64,000 nucleotides of DNA from Clostridium magnum DSM 2767. GTDB lineage: Bacteria; Bacillota; Clostridia; Clostridiales; Clostridiaceae. The position numbers and the translations under genes were made by a program. Numbering within the stretch: the stretch's first letter is position 1; every line of letters begins with the position of its first letter. The notes beneath the pieces are model-generated. The model did no database searches. It was not told the origin of the DNA and worked only from the letters and a program-made list of their open reading frames with translations. The stretch spans positions 310,001 to 374,000 of the forward strand of contig NZ_LWAE01000001.1 of NCBI RefSeq assembly GCF_001623875.1. The letters run 5' to 3'. This document shows positions 9,937-18,002 of this stretch, one piece after another.

Positions 9937-10977
9937 ATGAATAATATTTTAGATTTAATAAGAAAAGCAGAGCAAACTCATATTTTAGATAAAAATGAAA
10001 TTGTAAGGCTTCTAGAAGATAATAGTTGTAATGAGGAACTATTTAATGCTGCAGATAGTATTAGGAAAAAGTATGTGGGAGATGAAGTGCATTTAAGAGG
10101 GCTTATAGAATTTTCTAATATATGTAAGAGAAATTGCTTGTATTGCGGTCTTAGATCCTCTAATAGCAATGTAAGAAGATATAGATTGACTCCAGATGAA
10201 ATAATAGATCTAGCTAAAAAAGCAGTAGATTACGGATATAAAACCATAGTAATGCAATCAGGGGAAGATGAATATTACACCTTAGATATGATGAAATACA
10301 TAATATATAATATAAAAAAACTAGACGTGGCGCTTACTCTAAGCATAGGAGAAAAAACTATTGAGGAATATAAAGAATATAAGGATGCTGGAGCTGATAG
10401 ATACTTAATTAGAATAGAAACTACAGATAAAAAGCTATATGAAGATATGGACCCAGGTATGAGTCATGAGGAAAGAATGAGATGTCTTAGTGATTTAAGA
10501 AGCTTAGGATATGAAGTAGGAACAGGTTGTTTAGTAGGTCTTCCGGGACAAACTATAGAATCTTTAGCAAACGATATTCTATTTTTTAAGGAAATAGAAG
10601 CAGATATGATTGGTATAGGGCCTTTTATACCTAATGAAGATACTCCATTAAAAGATGCTAAAGGTGGAGATTTTACACTCAGTTTAAAGGTAATGGCGAT
10701 AACTAGGCTATTAATGCCAGATATTAATATACCTGCTACTACGGCTATGGAGAGTTTAAATAAAAATGGAAGAATAATTGCGCTGAAAAGTGGGGCTAAC
10801 GTAGTTATGCCAAATGTAACTGAAGGTGAATATAGAAAATTATATGCCCTTTATCCAGGAAAAATCTGTACAGGGGACACACCGGCTCATTGTAGAGGAT
10901 GCATAACAGGAAAAATAAAATCTATAGGTAGAGTAGTATCTGAAGCAAAGGGCTTTAGAGTTAAGGTGAATATGTAG
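9937..10977 (+). CDS. hydE: [FeFe] hydrogenase H-cluster radical SAM maturase HydE
   Basis: The 346-aa radical SAM enzyme helps build the diiron subcluster of [FeFe] hydrogenase. The [4Fe-4S]-SAM motif C-x3-C-x2-C is seen in SNICKRNCLYCGLRSSN near residue 62. The C-terminal GDTPAHCRGCITGKIKSIGR stretch is characteristic of HydE among BioB-like enzymes. Length matches the family (about 350). No hydrogenase structural gene, hydF or hydG lies in the window, so the maturase gene is solitary here. The start follows an AGAAAGGA site. Confidence 0.9.
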   Translation: MNNILDLIRKAEQTHILDKNEIVRLLEDNSCNEELFNAADSIRKKYVGDEVHLRGLIEFSNICKRNCLYCGLRSSNSNVRRYRLTPDEIIDLAKKAVDYGYKTIVMQSGEDEYYTLDMMKYIIYNIKKLDVALTLSIGEKTIEEYKEYKDAGADRYLIRIETTDKKLYEDMDPGMSHEERMRCLSDLRSLGYEVGTGCLVGLPGQTIESLANDILFFKEIEADMIGIGPFIPNEDTPLKDAKGGDFTLSLKVMAITRLLMPDINIPATTAMESLNKNGRIIALKSGANVVMPNVTEGEYRKLYALYPGKICTGDTPAHCRGCITGKIKSIGRVVSEAKGFRVKVNM

Positions 10978-11001
10978 ATATTTAATTATTAGTATTATAG
11001 G

Positions 11002-11028
11002 CTCCCGCTTTATAGGCGGGAGTATTTA
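11002..11028 (+). terminator. Hairpin between convergent hydE and split ATPase gene
   Basis: CTCCCGC/GCGGGAG (11002-11008 with 11016-11022) has only a short T-run on the plus strand. It is a plausible weak or bidirectional terminator for the convergent genes. Confidence 0.55.
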
Positions 11029-11039
11029 AGTTAGGTCTA

Positions 11040-11861
11040 TTATTTTTTACTATTTATATACTCTTTTTCATATTCAGAAAGTCTGTTTAATAAAATACCA
11101 TAAGTTTTATTAATATCTTCAAAATGCATATTTTCTATATAATATTTTTCAAGGTTGTCATGAAGTTTTTTTGCAGAACCTATAATAGATAAGCCTTTAT
11201 TTAACAGATTATAGAAGATTTCTTTATCTTGATCTATTTCAGCCTTATCTATAAGAGAGTAGTTTACAAAGTTCTCCATAAATATTTGAATGCCATTAAA
11301 TTTTCTGTTATTTATTTCGTTTGAAGAAATTAATGCTGTTTTAAGCTCAGGAATTATTATGTGCTCGATTCTTTCAGGAATAAGGGGATCGTGATAGATC
11401 TCAACAAAAAATCCCCTCTTTAAGGCTTCATGTAAAATAAAGTTTAAAACTTGGGTCTTGCCAGTACCAGGACCGCCATTTAATACGTACATCTTTTCAC
11501 ATTCTTCACATAGATTATCTATAAAGGTTACGATACCGTTAGGTGTAAAAGCAGTTGCAAAAAGATGCCTTTCTTTACCTAAGGTAGTAATATCGTATTT
11601 AGATAAAATTTTATTTTTTAAATCTTCCTCTAGAGCAGCTAATTTAGAATGATCTAGGGACTTTTTATTATAAGTACTCCAATCAGTATGAATAAGTTTT
11701 GCAGCACCTATAAATTTGTATGCTCTCTCAAAAGTATTTTTAATTTCTTTATTTGTTTCAATTAACTCAGTTCTATATTTTTCAAATCCTCTTTCATTCC
11801 AATGCTGACCCATGTTTAATATTTCATCCACTGCACCTGGGTTTAAAGGGTCCACTACATG
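11040..11861 (-). pseudogene. Double P-loop ATPase, C-terminal part (separated from its N-terminal part by the intervening element)
   Basis: This is the distal 271 codons of a gene whose first part lies at 17493-17789. It begins inside the conserved stretch HVVDPLNPGAVDEI and contains a second P-loop, NGGPGTGKTQ (about residue 125 of this part), so the full protein carries two nucleotide-binding loops. As it stands the fragment could only start at a GTG at 11855, which is the internal valine codon of the intact gene; an in-frame stop lies a few codons further upstream inside the element. It resembles the uncharacterised clostridial/bacillar ATPase family known to me as PRK06851. Joined to its other half the product would be about 366 aa, the usual family length. 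No biochemical role is known to me. Confidence 0.85.
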
Positions 11862-11880
11862 AGTAGAGGTACACTAAATG
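11835..11880. other. Left attachment junction of the intervening element
   Basis: Host sequence GGGTCCA, core CTACATG (11855-11861), then element end AGTAGAGGTACACTAAA. Element arms GTAG (11863-11866), GGT (11868-11870) and CTAAA (11874-11878) mirror arms at the right end. Confidence 0.85.
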
Positions 11881-12440
11881 CAAACATATTTATTATATTC
11901 AAGTCCAATCTTATTGTGAGGGCCAATAAGTCAGATTTAAAATATAAAATTAATTTTTATTATGCATAATTATTGAATATTTATTAATGCTATTCCGGTA
12001 CATTTTGCTTAATAAATAAAAAATGACAGTATATTATCATAATTATGTTAAGAAATAACGGAAATGCTAACATTCAATCGTCAGAAATCAAAAAAAAATA
12101 AAGACAAGTATATAATTCCTGTGTTATAATTGTATCCGTGCTGAATTTATATGACGAAAATTTATTATATTTTATAAAAAATGCTGTTAAAAATGCAATT
12201 TCACTAAACATTATTGACATTTTTAGAGATTATTAGATCATTTTATAGAATTAATGCAGTAAATTTTAAATAAAAATAAATTGTGAAAATCGTTTAAATT
12301 TGAAATTATTAATACATTAAAGCAATTTGGTAATATGTCAAGAACAAAATGAAAAGAAAATCAAATGATTTCTTTAAAAATGGGTAACCTTAATAAACAT
12401 ACAGTCCAATGAGAAAGTATGTTCGTATAATTTATATAGA
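11862..12440. other. Gene-free left part of the intervening element
   Basis: About 580 bp of very AT-rich DNA with no credible ORF on either strand. A possible -10 box (TTATAAT, near 12123-12129) is present. I see no RNA gene or long repeat. The segment from about 12400 onward is probably the downstream end of the IS110 element. Confidence 0.5.
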
Positions 12441-13715
12441 TTAATCTACTCTATTTGAAGAGTAGAGCTGATTTTTAGCCAGCAATCCAAAAATCATACG
12501 AATAAGTTTACGAGATGTTAGCGCGAGTGCTCGTTTGTGCTGATGTGTAGTTACTTCAGCAAATTTCTTCTGATAGAACTCTTGATATTCAGGAATATGG
12601 CAAACAACACTTCCTGCAGCTTCTATGAGATAATAGCGTAAATAACGGTTACCAGCTTTGTTCATAGGTGTATTTTCAGCTTTAAAACCTCCAGATTGAT
12701 TTTCTTTCCACACGATGCCAGCGTATTTAGCAATAGCATCATTACTAGGAAATGCATGCACACTTCCTAATTCAGCAAGAATGCCACTGGAGTAAACAGG
12801 GCCAAAACCAGGAATAGACATTAATATTTTGTATTCCACAGGATTCATTCCCATAACAGCTTTTTCAATGGCTTTGTTAATACCTTTAAGTTCTTTATCA
12901 AAAGCCTGAATACAGTTGAAAGAACAAGCAATAGAGGTTGTTAATGGCTCATACAAACATTTATCAAGACGGTATGAATTACGTGCAGCTTGCTGCAAAA
13001 TTTCAGCAGTCATCTGAGGATTAGAAATCCTTTTCCGACTTTTTCTATTGACGAAGTCAACAAGTTCTTCAATTGATGTATTTGCAATATCTTCGGAAGA
13101 TAGAAATTCAGTAAGTATTGAAGATGCGGTAGCACCGTATTTATTAGAAAAAGGATGATCTTCTCCCTGTAATAATGCAAATTCGCTGAACTTAAGAAAT
13201 ACATTGGATAACATGTAAGTTTTTTCTCTAGTTAAGCATTCAACAATATGAAGTCTGTGCCTTGTAAGTCTTTGCAGAGCAAGATATTGAGAACCACGCC
13301 AAGGTTCAATATGAATTCTGCCAACTCTTGCAAAGTCAGCAATAACAAAAGAGTCAATGCCATCATTTTTATCAAGAGAATTAAAGGATTCTTTGTAGTT
13401 AGCAACTTCCTTAGGATTCAAGCAGTAAACATAAGGTTTGTAAGTCATAAGTTTTTCACTAGCAGATAAAAAATTGGCTATATGTACTCCATAAAAGGAA
13501 GTAGATTCTAAGCCGATTATAACAGCTTTAAAAGTATTGTTTTCTAAAACCTTAACAAGCATGGATTCAAGTTGCTCTGCACCAAATTGCGTATTAGGAA
13601 CAGGTTTCATCTTAATCAAGAATTCCTGTTCAAAATTAATAGCAGAGACAACATTTTGTCTCGCACCAATATCGATACCAACAAATAGAGTTGATAAGTA
13701 ATCTAATTTCTTCAT
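12441..13715 (-). CDS. IS110-family transposase (DEDD recombinase)
   Basis: The 424-aa protein has the two-part IS110 architecture. The N-terminal RuvC-like DEDD domain begins FVGIDIGARQN (first Asp near residue 13), continues with LEST near 71 and has the KNDGIDSFVIADFARVGR region near 115-130. The C-terminal Transposase_20 domain has SIPGFGPVYSSGILAELG near 300, with the conserved serine nearby. Family enzymes act with a structured bridge RNA encoded in the element's noncoding end. The ATG at 13715 is chosen because it has a GAAAGGTGGTG site; a longer frame starts at 13733. The gene appears intact. Confidence 0.9.
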   Translation of the reverse strand: MKKLDYLSTLFVGIDIGARQNVVSAINFEQEFLIKMKPVPNTQFGAEQLESMLVKVLENNTFKAVIIGLESTSFYGVHIANFLSASEKLMTYKPYVYCLNPKEVANYKESFNSLDKNDGIDSFVIADFARVGRIHIEPWRGSQYLALQRLTRHRLHIVECLTREKTYMLSNVFLKFSEFALLQGEDHPFSNKYGATASSILTEFLSSEDIANTSIEELVDFVNRKSRKRISNPQMTAEILQQAARNSYRLDKCLYEPLTTSIACSFNCIQAFDKELKGINKAIEKAVMGMNPVEYKILMSIPGFGPVYSSGILAELGSVHAFPSNDAIAKYAGIVWKENQSGGFKAENTPMNKAGNRYLRYYLIEAAGSVVCHIPEYQEFYQKKFAEVTTHQHKRALALTSRKLIRMIFGLLAKNQLYSSNRVD

Positions 13716-13739
13716 GAAATCACCACCTTTCAAAAATAA

Positions 13740-14000
13740 TGAGGAAATTAGAAAGGATTATCCTAATCCAAAGTACTAACTGCAACCTCGCGTAATTAGC
13801 ATTCATCCAGACGCAAAACCTTGCTGGTGGCTGCGAAAGGAGATGCAACATTTGTGTAAGCAGAATATGATACTTTGGTCAGGCTGCAAGCTTTACAGGC
13901 AATAACACAATGTGTTTTGCAGGAGGAATACAGCAGTAACCTTCGCTAAAGTTCCGTTATGACTATTTTAGCATTAGAAAATCCTTTAATAAATAGTAGG
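13740..14000 (-). ncRNA. Candidate bridge RNA region of the IS110 element
   Basis: The 5' noncoding flank of the transposase gene is less AT-rich than its surroundings and full of short complementary segments, for example AACACA/TGTGTT near 13898-13910 and GCAAGC/GCAGG-type pairings around 13885-13925. In IS110-group elements this flank encodes the bridge (seek) RNA with target- and donor-binding loops. I did not compute a fold; location and length are inferred from the family. Confidence 0.55.
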
Positions 14001-14108
14001 TTAAAACAGTATAGATCGGAAAGTATAAGAATCAGCAATACTGAATTGGGAGAATCCCCACTAGAAAAATTGAGATGCTTTCTTAATCTATACAAAATAT
14101 AAAAAATA

Positions 14109-14148
14109 AATAAGTTTATAGGCAGTAAATAACTGCTATAAACTTATT
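14109..14148 (+). repeat. Long hairpin just upstream of the symporter gene
   Basis: AATAAGTTTATAGGCAGT (14109-14126) pairs with ACTGCTATAAACTTATT (14132-14148) with one bulged base and a 5-nt loop. There is no following T-run, and it ends a few bases before the AGGAGG site of the symporter gene. Confidence 0.7.
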
Positions 14149-14166
14149 ATACGAGGAGGATGTAAA

Positions 14167-15456
14167 GTGAAAAAACTAAAGCTTGGATTAGCAGTCCAAA
14201 TTGTCATTGGACTTATACTTGGGGTTATAGTAGGGGCTGTTTTTTATGGTAATCCTGCAGTTGAAACCTATTTAAAACCATTTGGAGATATCTTTATTCG
14301 TTTAATTAAAATGATAGTAGTGCCAATTGTCTTTGCATCACTTGTAGTTGGAATTGCAGGGGGAGGAGACAGCAAACAAGTTGGTAGACTTGGTGTGAAA
14401 ACTCTTGTTTACTTTGAAGTAATAACAACTATTGCGATAGTTCTTGGAATAGTCATTGCAAATGTATTCCATCCAGGAACAGGTATAGATATGAGCTCTC
14501 TTGCGAAGACCAATATAAAGAGTTATGTAGATACAGCTGAGACAGTGGGACATCATGGTTTTGCAGAAACATTTGTAAATATTGTTCCAACAAATATAGT
14601 AGATGCTCTTGCTAAGGGAAATATGCTTTCTATCATATTTTTCTCTGTTATGTTTGGATTAGGAGTTTCTGCAATTGGGGAGAAGGCAAAACCAGTTCTG
14701 CAATTTTGCCAAGCAACTGCAGATGTAATGTTCTGGGTAACAAATCAAATTATGAAGGTTGCTCCAATAGGAGTATTTTCATTAATTGGTATAACTGTTT
14801 CTAAGTTTGGAGTTAAGTCACTGATTCCACTTGCTAAACTTGCTATTACTACTTATGGTTCTATGTTTTTCTTCGTTCTCGTTGTACTTGGTATAGTAGC
14901 AAAAGTGGTAGGAACAAGCATTATAACAATTATAAAGATTTTAAAAGATGAGCTTATCCTTGCATATAGTACTGCAAGTTCTGAGACTGTTTTACCTAAA
15001 ATTATGGAGAAGATGGAGAAGTTCGGATGTCCTAAGTCCATTGCAACTTTTGTTGTCCCAACAGGATATTCCTTTAATCTAGATGGATCAACTTTATACC
15101 AGGCCATAGCTGCAATCTTTATTGCGCAGATGTATGGTATCCACTTGTCAATCTTTGCTCAAATCAACTTAGTACTTGTGTTAATGCTTACATCTAAAGG
15201 TATTGCAGGAGTACCGGGCGTATCCTTCGTTGTACTACTAGCTACTTTAGGTTCTGTAGGGATTCCAGTAGAAGGATTGGCATTCATTGCCGGAATTGAT
15301 CGTATTCTTGATATGGCAAGAACTGCTGTAAATGTTTGTGGTAACTCATTAGCTGTTGTTGTCATATCAAAATGGGAAGGTCAGTATGATTCTCATAAAG
15401 GACAAAAATATGTTTCTGCAATGGCAGAAGCTGCTGCAGATAGTACTGTAGCATAA
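14167..15456 (+). CDS. Dicarboxylate/amino acid:cation symporter (DAACS, GltT/GltP-like)
   Basis: The 429-aa integral membrane transporter would import glutamate/aspartate or C4-dicarboxylates with protons or sodium. It shows the family signatures: a serine-rich hairpin motif YSTASSETVLPKIME near residue 275, the TGYSFNLDGSTLYQ segment near 300-312, and DRILDMARTAVNVCGN near 380. The last Asp of the usual NVxGD motif is Asn here. Several hydrophobic helices span the length. The start is a GTG at 14167 with an ACGAGGAGG site. It is cargo of the intervening element and lies between the IS110 element and the recombinase module. A strong terminator follows. Confidence 0.88.
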   Translation: MKKLKLGLAVQIVIGLILGVIVGAVFYGNPAVETYLKPFGDIFIRLIKMIVVPIVFASLVVGIAGGGDSKQVGRLGVKTLVYFEVITTIAIVLGIVIANVFHPGTGIDMSSLAKTNIKSYVDTAETVGHHGFAETFVNIVPTNIVDALAKGNMLSIIFFSVMFGLGVSAIGEKAKPVLQFCQATADVMFWVTNQIMKVAPIGVFSLIGITVSKFGVKSLIPLAKLAITTYGSMFFFVLVVLGIVAKVVGTSIITIIKILKDELILAYSTASSETVLPKIMEKMEKFGCPKSIATFVVPTGYSFNLDGSTLYQAIAAIFIAQMYGIHLSIFAQINLVLVLMLTSKGIAGVPGVSFVVLLATLGSVGIPVEGLAFIAGIDRILDMARTAVNVCGNSLAVVVISKWEGQYDSHKGQKYVSAMAEAAADSTVA

Positions 15457-15477
15457 TATTAATTAAAAGAAGAATTA

Positions 15478-15512
15478 GAGCAGTTTCTAAGTATAGAAGC
15501 TGTTCTTTTTTT
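15478..15512 (+). terminator. Terminator after symporter gene
   Basis: GAGCAGTTTCT/AGAAGCTGTTC (15478-15488 with 15495-15505) is followed by TTTTTTT. Confidence 0.9.
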
Positions 15513-15622
15513 GTTTAGAAAAGTGTTTAGAGTAACGGTAATTTAAAAAGCTACTTATATTAACGTAGACTAATATACTATAGAACAAATTAAATTCATA
15601 TAAATAAATAGATATAAATATT

Positions 15623-15826
15623 ATGGTGGTGATCAATATTAGTAAGAATAATAAAAAGTCACCTACAGATAAAGGAAACATAAATAATAAACTAACTATA
15701 CCTATAATTGAAGAGGTCTTTAAGAATAGCAATATAAAAGATAGAAAATTAATACTAGAAACAATTCTATTAAGGATAATTAGAAAGTCTGAATTTAATG
15801 GTAGAAGTTCAGACCAATTCCTTTGA
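15623..15826 (+). CDS. Small hypothetical protein upstream of the serine recombinase
   Basis: A 67-codon ORF (ATG 15623) lies 82 bp before the recombinase start. The product is basic, begins with a lysine/asparagine-rich tail and has an amphipathic segment KDRKLILETILLRIIRKSEF near the middle to C-terminus, compatible with a small helical DNA-binding or partner protein. The first codons contain GGTGGTGAT, which itself looks like a ribosome binding site, so translation may start later at an ATT or another alternative codon. I do not recognise a family. The position suits a recombination directionality factor or a regulator of the recombinase, but this is inference. Confidence 0.5.
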   Translation: MVVINISKNNKKSPTDKGNINNKLTIPIIEEVFKNSNIKDRKLILETILLRIIRKSEFNGRSSDQFL

Positions 15827-15836
15827 TATTTCTATT

Positions 15837-15867
15837 TGATTTACCAATAGTTAAATTAGGTAAATCA
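15837..15867 (+). repeat. Inverted repeat between small ORF and recombinase
   Basis: TGATTTACC (15837-15845) pairs with GGTAAATCA (15859-15867) across 13 bp. With no T-run, it could be an operator or an RNA hairpin controlling the recombinase gene. Confidence 0.6.
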
Positions 15868-15908
15868 GATAGTTATACTTCTTAAGCAAGTATGGAGGGA
15901 GTATAACC

Positions 15909-17480
15909 GTGGATAGAGTAGCTATATATTGTAGATTATCAGATGAAGATAAAAATAAGAAAAATAATACTGATGATAGCGAAAGTATTATCAATCAGAA
16001 AAATATGTTAATTAAATATGCTAAGGATAAAGGATGGCCTATATACAAGGTATATAGTGATGATGATTACTCAGGACTAGATTCGGATAGACCAGAATTT
16101 AACGAGATGATTGCTGCTGCTGAAGCAGGAAAATTTGATATAATTCTATGTAAAACTCAATCAAGATTTACAAGAGATATGGAGCTTGTGGAAAAGTATT
16201 TACACAATAAATTCATTGAATGGAACATTAGATTTATTACAGCTGTTGATGGTGTAGATACTTCGGAAAAACATAATAAAAAATCTAGACAGATTAATGG
16301 ACTAGTTAATGAATGGTATTGTGAAGATATAAGTGATTCTATAAGAGCTGTGTTTAAATCAAAGCAGAGCAGTGGCAAGTTTATAGGTTCCTTTGCTTGT
16401 TATGGTTATATGAAGGATGAAAATGATAAGAATAAGTTAATTATTGATGAGGAAGCAGCAGCAGTTGTAAGGTTCATCTTCAATATGTATTTGCAAGGAA
16501 ATGGTGTACAGCATATAGTATATATACTTAATGAAAGAGCGATTCCAAATCCAACAAAATATAAACATTTAAAAGGCTTTAAATACGTAAATTCTCAAGC
16601 TAAGGATAATAGAGGCCTATGGAATAAAACCACTGTAAAGAGAATATTGAAGAATATTATGTATATAGGACATATGGTTCAACATAAAAGACAGAAGGTA
16701 AGTTATAAATCTAAGAAGATAAAATCATTGGCATCAGAAGACTGGATTATAGTTAAGAATACTCATCCTTCAATAGTTGATATTGAGACTTTTAATAAGG
16801 TTCAACAAAGGTTAAAGTCTAACATAAGGAGTACTGGAACAGGTGAAGCTCATTTATTTTCTTCTAAGGTCAGGTGCATAGATTGTAATAGCACTATGCA
16901 AAAAACTAGCAACGGTAGAGGATACCAATACCTAAGGTGTAAGTCCTATTCTATCTCAGCTAAAGGTAAAAAGCTGTGCAATAGTCACAGTATTAATTTA
17001 AGTTTTTTAGAAGAGATTATTTTTAACAAGATCAAAGAGTACTTTAGAAACTTATGTAATACGGAGAACCTGGCCAATGAATTGATGCTTGAGAAAGGTA
17101 TTAATGATAAGCTTACGACTTTGGAAAGTGAGCTTATTAGAATAAATAAAGAGATAAATAAAAGAACAGAAGCGTTGAAAAGCTTATATCTTGAAAAGAT
17201 AAGTGGTGAAATAAACGCAGAACAATACAATGAGTTTGCAAGCAGCTTTGAAAAAGATAAAAAGAAGTTTCTTCTAAAAAAATCTGAAATAGAAAATATG
17301 ATAGAAGAAATTAAAGAGAATAGTGATGATGTTGAAAGATACATTAAGTTAATAGAGAAATATAGAAGTTTTGAAAAGCTTACACATGCTGTGATTGATG
17401 AATTAATTGATTATATAGAGATTGGAGAAAAGCATAAAGGAACAGGTGAGCAAAAGATTAAAATTCATTGGAATTTTTAG
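15909..17480 (+). CDS. Large serine recombinase (site-specific integrase/excisionase)
   Basis: The 523-aa recombinase is probably the enzyme that inserts and excises the surrounding element. The resolvase catalytic domain is at residues 1-150, with the nucleophile Ser11 in IYCRLS, and contains KTQSRFTRD near 85. A recombinase domain follows (about 165-290). Next come a zinc-ribbon segment with cysteines in VRCIDC and LRCKSY near 320-345 and a C-terminal coiled coil (about 380-480). The length and architecture match SpoIVCA/TnpX-type enzymes. The GTG start at 15909 follows GGAGGGAG. The stop lies 23 bp from the right attachment core, the usual place for such an integrase gene. Confidence 0.93.
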   Translation: MDRVAIYCRLSDEDKNKKNNTDDSESIINQKNMLIKYAKDKGWPIYKVYSDDDYSGLDSDRPEFNEMIAAAEAGKFDIILCKTQSRFTRDMELVEKYLHNKFIEWNIRFITAVDGVDTSEKHNKKSRQINGLVNEWYCEDISDSIRAVFKSKQSSGKFIGSFACYGYMKDENDKNKLIIDEEAAAVVRFIFNMYLQGNGVQHIVYILNERAIPNPTKYKHLKGFKYVNSQAKDNRGLWNKTTVKRILKNIMYIGHMVQHKRQKVSYKSKKIKSLASEDWIIVKNTHPSIVDIETFNKVQQRLKSNIRSTGTGEAHLFSSKVRCIDCNSTMQKTSNGRGYQYLRCKSYSISAKGKKLCNSHSINLSFLEEIIFNKIKEYFRNLCNTENLANELMLEKGINDKLTTLESELIRINKEINKRTEALKSLYLEKISGEINAEQYNEFASSFEKDKKKFLLKKSEIENMIEEIKENSDDVERYIKLIEKYRSFEKLTHAVIDELIDYIEIGEKHKGTGEQKIKIHWNF

Positions 17481-17489
17481 GTTGATGTG

Positions 17490-17530
17490 TGTTTAGAAGA
17501 CCGCTACATGTGGGGCAGTACCATCCAATA
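17490..17530. other. Right attachment junction of the intervening element
   Basis: Element end TTTAGAAGACCG, core CTACATG (17504-17510), then host TGGGGCAGTACC. Arms TTTAG (17492-17496), ACC (17500-17502) and CTAC (17504-17507) are inverted copies of those at the left end, centred on TG (17509-17510). Confidence 0.85.
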
Positions 17531-17789
17531 TGGCTATATTTAGTCCCTTAATAACTAAGCCATCTAAAGAGTTGTTATCAGAAGAACAATGATGATATTC
17601 GATATCATATCCTTTATCATTAAAAAATGTTCCTATGCTTTTCATTAGAGTTGACTTTCCAGTACCAGGACCTCCTTTTATACAGATTTTTCTTCTAGCG
17701 GTATCCTGACTTATAATGTAATCATAAAAGGAATGAAAGCCATGTGAAGTGTTACCACCTGGAAAGAAATGTCTAATGTTACCTTTCAT
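17493..17789 (-). pseudogene. Double P-loop ATPase, N-terminal part (interrupted by the intervening element)
   Basis: This holds the first 94 host-derived codons of the split ATPase, followed by four codons (ending VAVF) contributed by the element before a stop. It contains the first P-loop, KGGPGTGKST, near residue 38, preceded by HFFPGGNTSHGF and followed by EYHHCSSDNNSLDG, both strongly conserved in this family. The start at 17789 (MKGNIRHF) is preferred over a GTG at 17798, because TAGGAG lies 8-13 bases before it. Transcription runs leftward into the element, so excision would restore one 366-aa frame with the 11040-11861 part. Confidence 0.88.
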
Positions 17790-18002
17790 AAAACACACTC
17801 CTACTTATTACAATCATTATATAGTATGCAATAGTATGGTACTTTGTATATATATATTTAAAAAATATTTCAATAATAAGAGTAATTGACCTCTAGTTTA
17901 CCTTTTTTAATATAAAAAAGAATAAGTTTTGGTATAATTATTAATATTAAGATATATATTAAGCAAAACTAATTTCCAATTTTTATTTTGGGAGGGGCAA
18001 AA

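Larger units (their letters stand above)
12400..14060 (-). mobile_element. IS110-family insertion sequence (approximate ends)
   Basis: The transposase gene (12441-13715, minus) is preceded by a long noncoding segment (13716 to about 14000) and followed by a short one, the arrangement of the IS110 group. IS110 elements lack terminal inverted repeats, and I could not fix the exact ends. The element lies inside the serine-recombinase element, upstream of the symporter gene. Confidence 0.75.
11855..17510 (+). mobile_element. Serine-recombinase intervening (skin-like) element inserted in an ATPase gene
   Basis: The element is bounded by two copies of the 7-bp core CTACATG at 11855-11861 and 17504-17510. 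Deleting one core plus the intervening DNA (5,649 bp) joins the two ATPase halves exactly in frame, giving ...GTAPH-VVDPLNPG... across the joint. Contents from left to right are about 580 bp without genes, an IS110-family insertion (minus strand), a dicarboxylate/glutamate-type symporter, a 67-codon ORF and a large serine recombinase ending 23 bp from the right core. The ends, when circularised, form an imperfect palindrome typical of a serine-integrase attP. Whether the element still excises is not shown by sequence. Confidence 0.9.

Noticed and set aside
12435-14092. 10-bp inverted match TATAGATTAA / TTAATCTATA as terminal repeats of the insertion sequence
   Set aside because: IS110 elements normally lack terminal inverted repeats, the left copy overlaps the transposase stop region, and short AT-only matches are expected by chance here.
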